NCBI GenBank assembly: GCA_964622895.1
Contig: CAZUSB010000026.1
Span: 1 to 5,720, forward strand
Length of the DNA stretch: 5,720 bases
DNA from: JAGOZV01 sp964622895
GTDB lineage: Bacteria; Patescibacteriota; Saccharimonadia; Saccharimonadales; Saccharimonadaceae
Direction: 5' to 3'
Shown: positions 4,481 to 5,720 of the stretch, piece after piece
Position numbering within the stretch: position 1 is the stretch's first letter
Layout of the letters: each line of letters begins with the position of its first letter
The notes under the pieces: model-generated
What the model saw: only the letters and a program-made list of their open reading frames with translations
What the model was told of the DNA's origin: nothing
The model's database searches: none
Made by a program: the position numbers and the translations under genes

Positions 4481-5720
4481 AACAATCTTTAAGTATGAAA
4501 AATCTGGTATTTTCGATTATTCTAGCAGTCGTTGCTATATTAAGTATTGTTTCTTCTGTATATTATTCTGGTAAAGTTAGTGCTGCACCTGGATTTGAAG
4601 ACAAGGTTCTTTTAGCAAAAAGCGACAGATCAAATGAATCTTTAAGGCTCAACCTTAAAGATTACCCTATGAAGGCAACGCATTGTGCTGCAATTGGGCC
4701 TCCGTGGCAACCCGGAAATGGTGGAACAGGACAGACTGGGTCCAATCTTTACGATGGTAATATATTTGACAAAACTTTAAGCTGTAGCACTAGATTTACT
4801 ACGGGAGGAGCAGGAAAATGGGTCCCAAAAACACAGTATGGAAACTGGGCTACCTCTAAAACAAAGCCGTCTGTCTTTAATTCAAGCTCAGTTGTAACTT
4901 CAACCGGCAGTTGTGAAGTCAACAGTAGCTCTCTTGTTGACCATGTGGAAGGCGTAGACACTATATGGTCACAGTGCGCCAAGCTGAATAGTTCAGAAAA
5001 AACTGCTCAATACACTTCTGATCTATGGAAGACGCCACTAACCAGTATTGGAAATTGGCGTGTTTTTTCTTCTGGTTCAACTCTTTTTCGTAAAACATTC
5101 ACATTAAGTGAGGCTCAGTGTACAGAGGTATCTGGCGGTGTAGGGCGTGTCTTTTTGAAAATTACAGGAGACGATTGGTACATTGCTTACATAAATGGAC
5201 ATGAATTAGTAAACAGTAAAGTCACTCGCACAGGAAGTGATAACGAGGCTGCTCTTAGGTCAAGTTTAAACTGTAGTGGTGATAGAACAAACGTACTAGC
5301 TGTGCAAGTCGTCGATAAAGCCATATGGGCTACCCCAAATAGTGTTTCAGGATCTAATGCGGCTGGCCTTAGATATAAGCTGTCGTACCAAATTTCTACT
5401 ACGGCCAATTGGACGCTTACGCCAACTACAACAACTAATGTTACTACGGCTAAACCTGGAGATACAATTATCTGGACTCATACGGTAAGAAATAATGGAC
5501 CTACGTCAACAGCTAGAAATGCTTCTGCGGCAGGGGGGGCAAACATTAATGGAACAGATACTACCTTTACTCAAACACCATGGACGATAAATAGTGGATT
5601 TGTCAGTGGAGCAATATCTCAGAAGACATCTTCATATACTGTTAGGGCAAGTGATGTTGGAAATTCAGTTTGTCGTGGTACCACAGTAAGCAATTACACA
5701 CAGGCAAACACGGGTTGGAC
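4462..5720 (+). CDS. Large secreted surface protein, jelly-roll-like plus DUF11-like domains (3' end outside window)
   Basis: The frame stays open from ATG 4462 to the window edge: 419 complete codons and two extra bases, no stop. A signal peptide is clear: Lys-containing n-region, hydrophobic core LVFSIILAVVAILSIVSSVYY (15-35), and probable cleavage after VSA (41) or SAA (42). Residues about 70-200 are Gly/Ser/Thr-rich and unrecognised. Residues about 205-310 (FRKTFTLSE, DDWYIAYINGHEL, NVLAVQVVDKA, AGLRYKLSYQI) resemble galactose-binding-like beta-sandwich modules. A Thr-rich linker leads to a DUF11-like Ig-type domain from about 328 (AKPGDTIIWTHTVRNNGPT), probably the first of several. Seven cysteines (75, 108, 151, 172, 220, 271, 404) suggest disulfides in an extracellular protein. 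Attachment to the host or the envelope is a guess. It overlaps the upstream gene by 19 nt. A run of seven G lies at 5533-5539. Confidence 0.85.
   Translation, partial: MAMDKLKQSLSMKNLVFSIILAVVAILSIVSSVYYSGKVSAAPGFEDKVLLAKSDRSNESLRLNLKDYPMKATHCAAIGPPWQPGNGGTGQTGSNLYDGNIFDKTLSCSTRFTTGGAGKWVPKTQYGNWATSKTKPSVFNSSSVVTSTGSCEVNSSSLVDHVEGVDTIWSQCAKLNSSEKTAQYTSDLWKTPLTSIGNWRVFSSGSTLFRKTFTLSEAQCTEVSGGVGRVFLKITGDDWYIAYINGHELVNSKVTRTGSDNEAALRSSLNCSGDRTNVLAVQVVDKAIWATPNSVSGSNAAGLRYKLSYQISTTANWTLTPTTTTNVTTAKPGDTIIWTHTVRNNGPTSTARNASAAGGANINGTDTTFTQTPWTINSGFVSGAISQKTSSYTVRASDVGNSVCRGTTVSNYTQANTGW

Noticed and set aside
4749..5408. Minus-strand open frames at 4749-4982 and 5187-5408.
   Set aside because: They lie opposite the convincing secreted-protein frame and show no family motif or SD; treated as antisense shadows.
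1..5720. CRISPR array, insertion sequence, integrase or tRNA gene.
   Set aside because: No spaced repeats of suitable length, no transposase or integrase motifs, and no cloverleaf-like segment seen on either strand.

Overview
The window looks like a piece of chromosome from a Saccharibacteria (TM7)-type Patescibacteria/CPR bacterium. This rests on fairly low GC, tight packing, the mix of leaderless and SD-led genes, and the style of the exported protein at the right end. That protein's IWTHTVRNNGPT-type repeat domain is one I associate with TM7 surface proteins. This is recognition from memory, not a database match. All genes read well in the standard bacterial code: conserved glycines are GGN codons and no long frame contains an internal TGA, so the UGA=Gly code of SR1/Gracilibacteria is not supported.

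Left part (1-2880, + strand): the C-terminal end of an FtsK/SpoIIIE DNA translocase is cut by the window edge. Fourteen bases after its stop lies a near-consensus sigma70-type promoter (TTGACA, 18 bp, extended -10 TGGTATAAT). It drives a tight five-gene informational operon: rpsF (S6), ssb, rpsR (S18), efp (EF-P) and tlyA (S4-domain rRNA 2'-O-methyltransferase). The gaps between these genes are 2, 20, 3 and 4 nt. The predicted rpsF transcript has a leader of about 116 nt with two stem-loops, a candidate S6:S18 autoregulatory element that shares a short segment with the S6:S18-binding region of 16S rRNA. EF-P carries Arg, not Lys, at the loop tip that reaches the peptidyl-transferase centre.

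Middle (2877-3953, - strand): ychF, a conserved Obg-related P-loop NTPase. It converges on tlyA so closely that the two stop codons overlap within four bases, with no room for a separate terminator.

Right part (3954-5720): a 95-bp divergent promoter region serves ychF leftward and a two-gene exported-protein operon rightward. Both promoters place a perfect TATAAT exactly 7 nt before the ATG with no Shine-Dalgarno, so both mRNAs are predicted to be leaderless. A perfect 11-bp direct repeat brackets the rightward -10 box and runs into the start codon. The operon holds a single-pass membrane protein with a small DUF5666-like outer domain, overlapping by 19 nt a large secreted Cys/Thr-rich protein that runs off the right edge. 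The second protein has a signal peptide, a jelly-roll-like domain and a DUF11-like repeat. It also contains a run of seven G in an otherwise AT-rich reading frame. The most interesting points are the rpsF leader, the paired leaderless promoters with the direct repeat, the Arg-tip EF-P, and the exported two-gene module.
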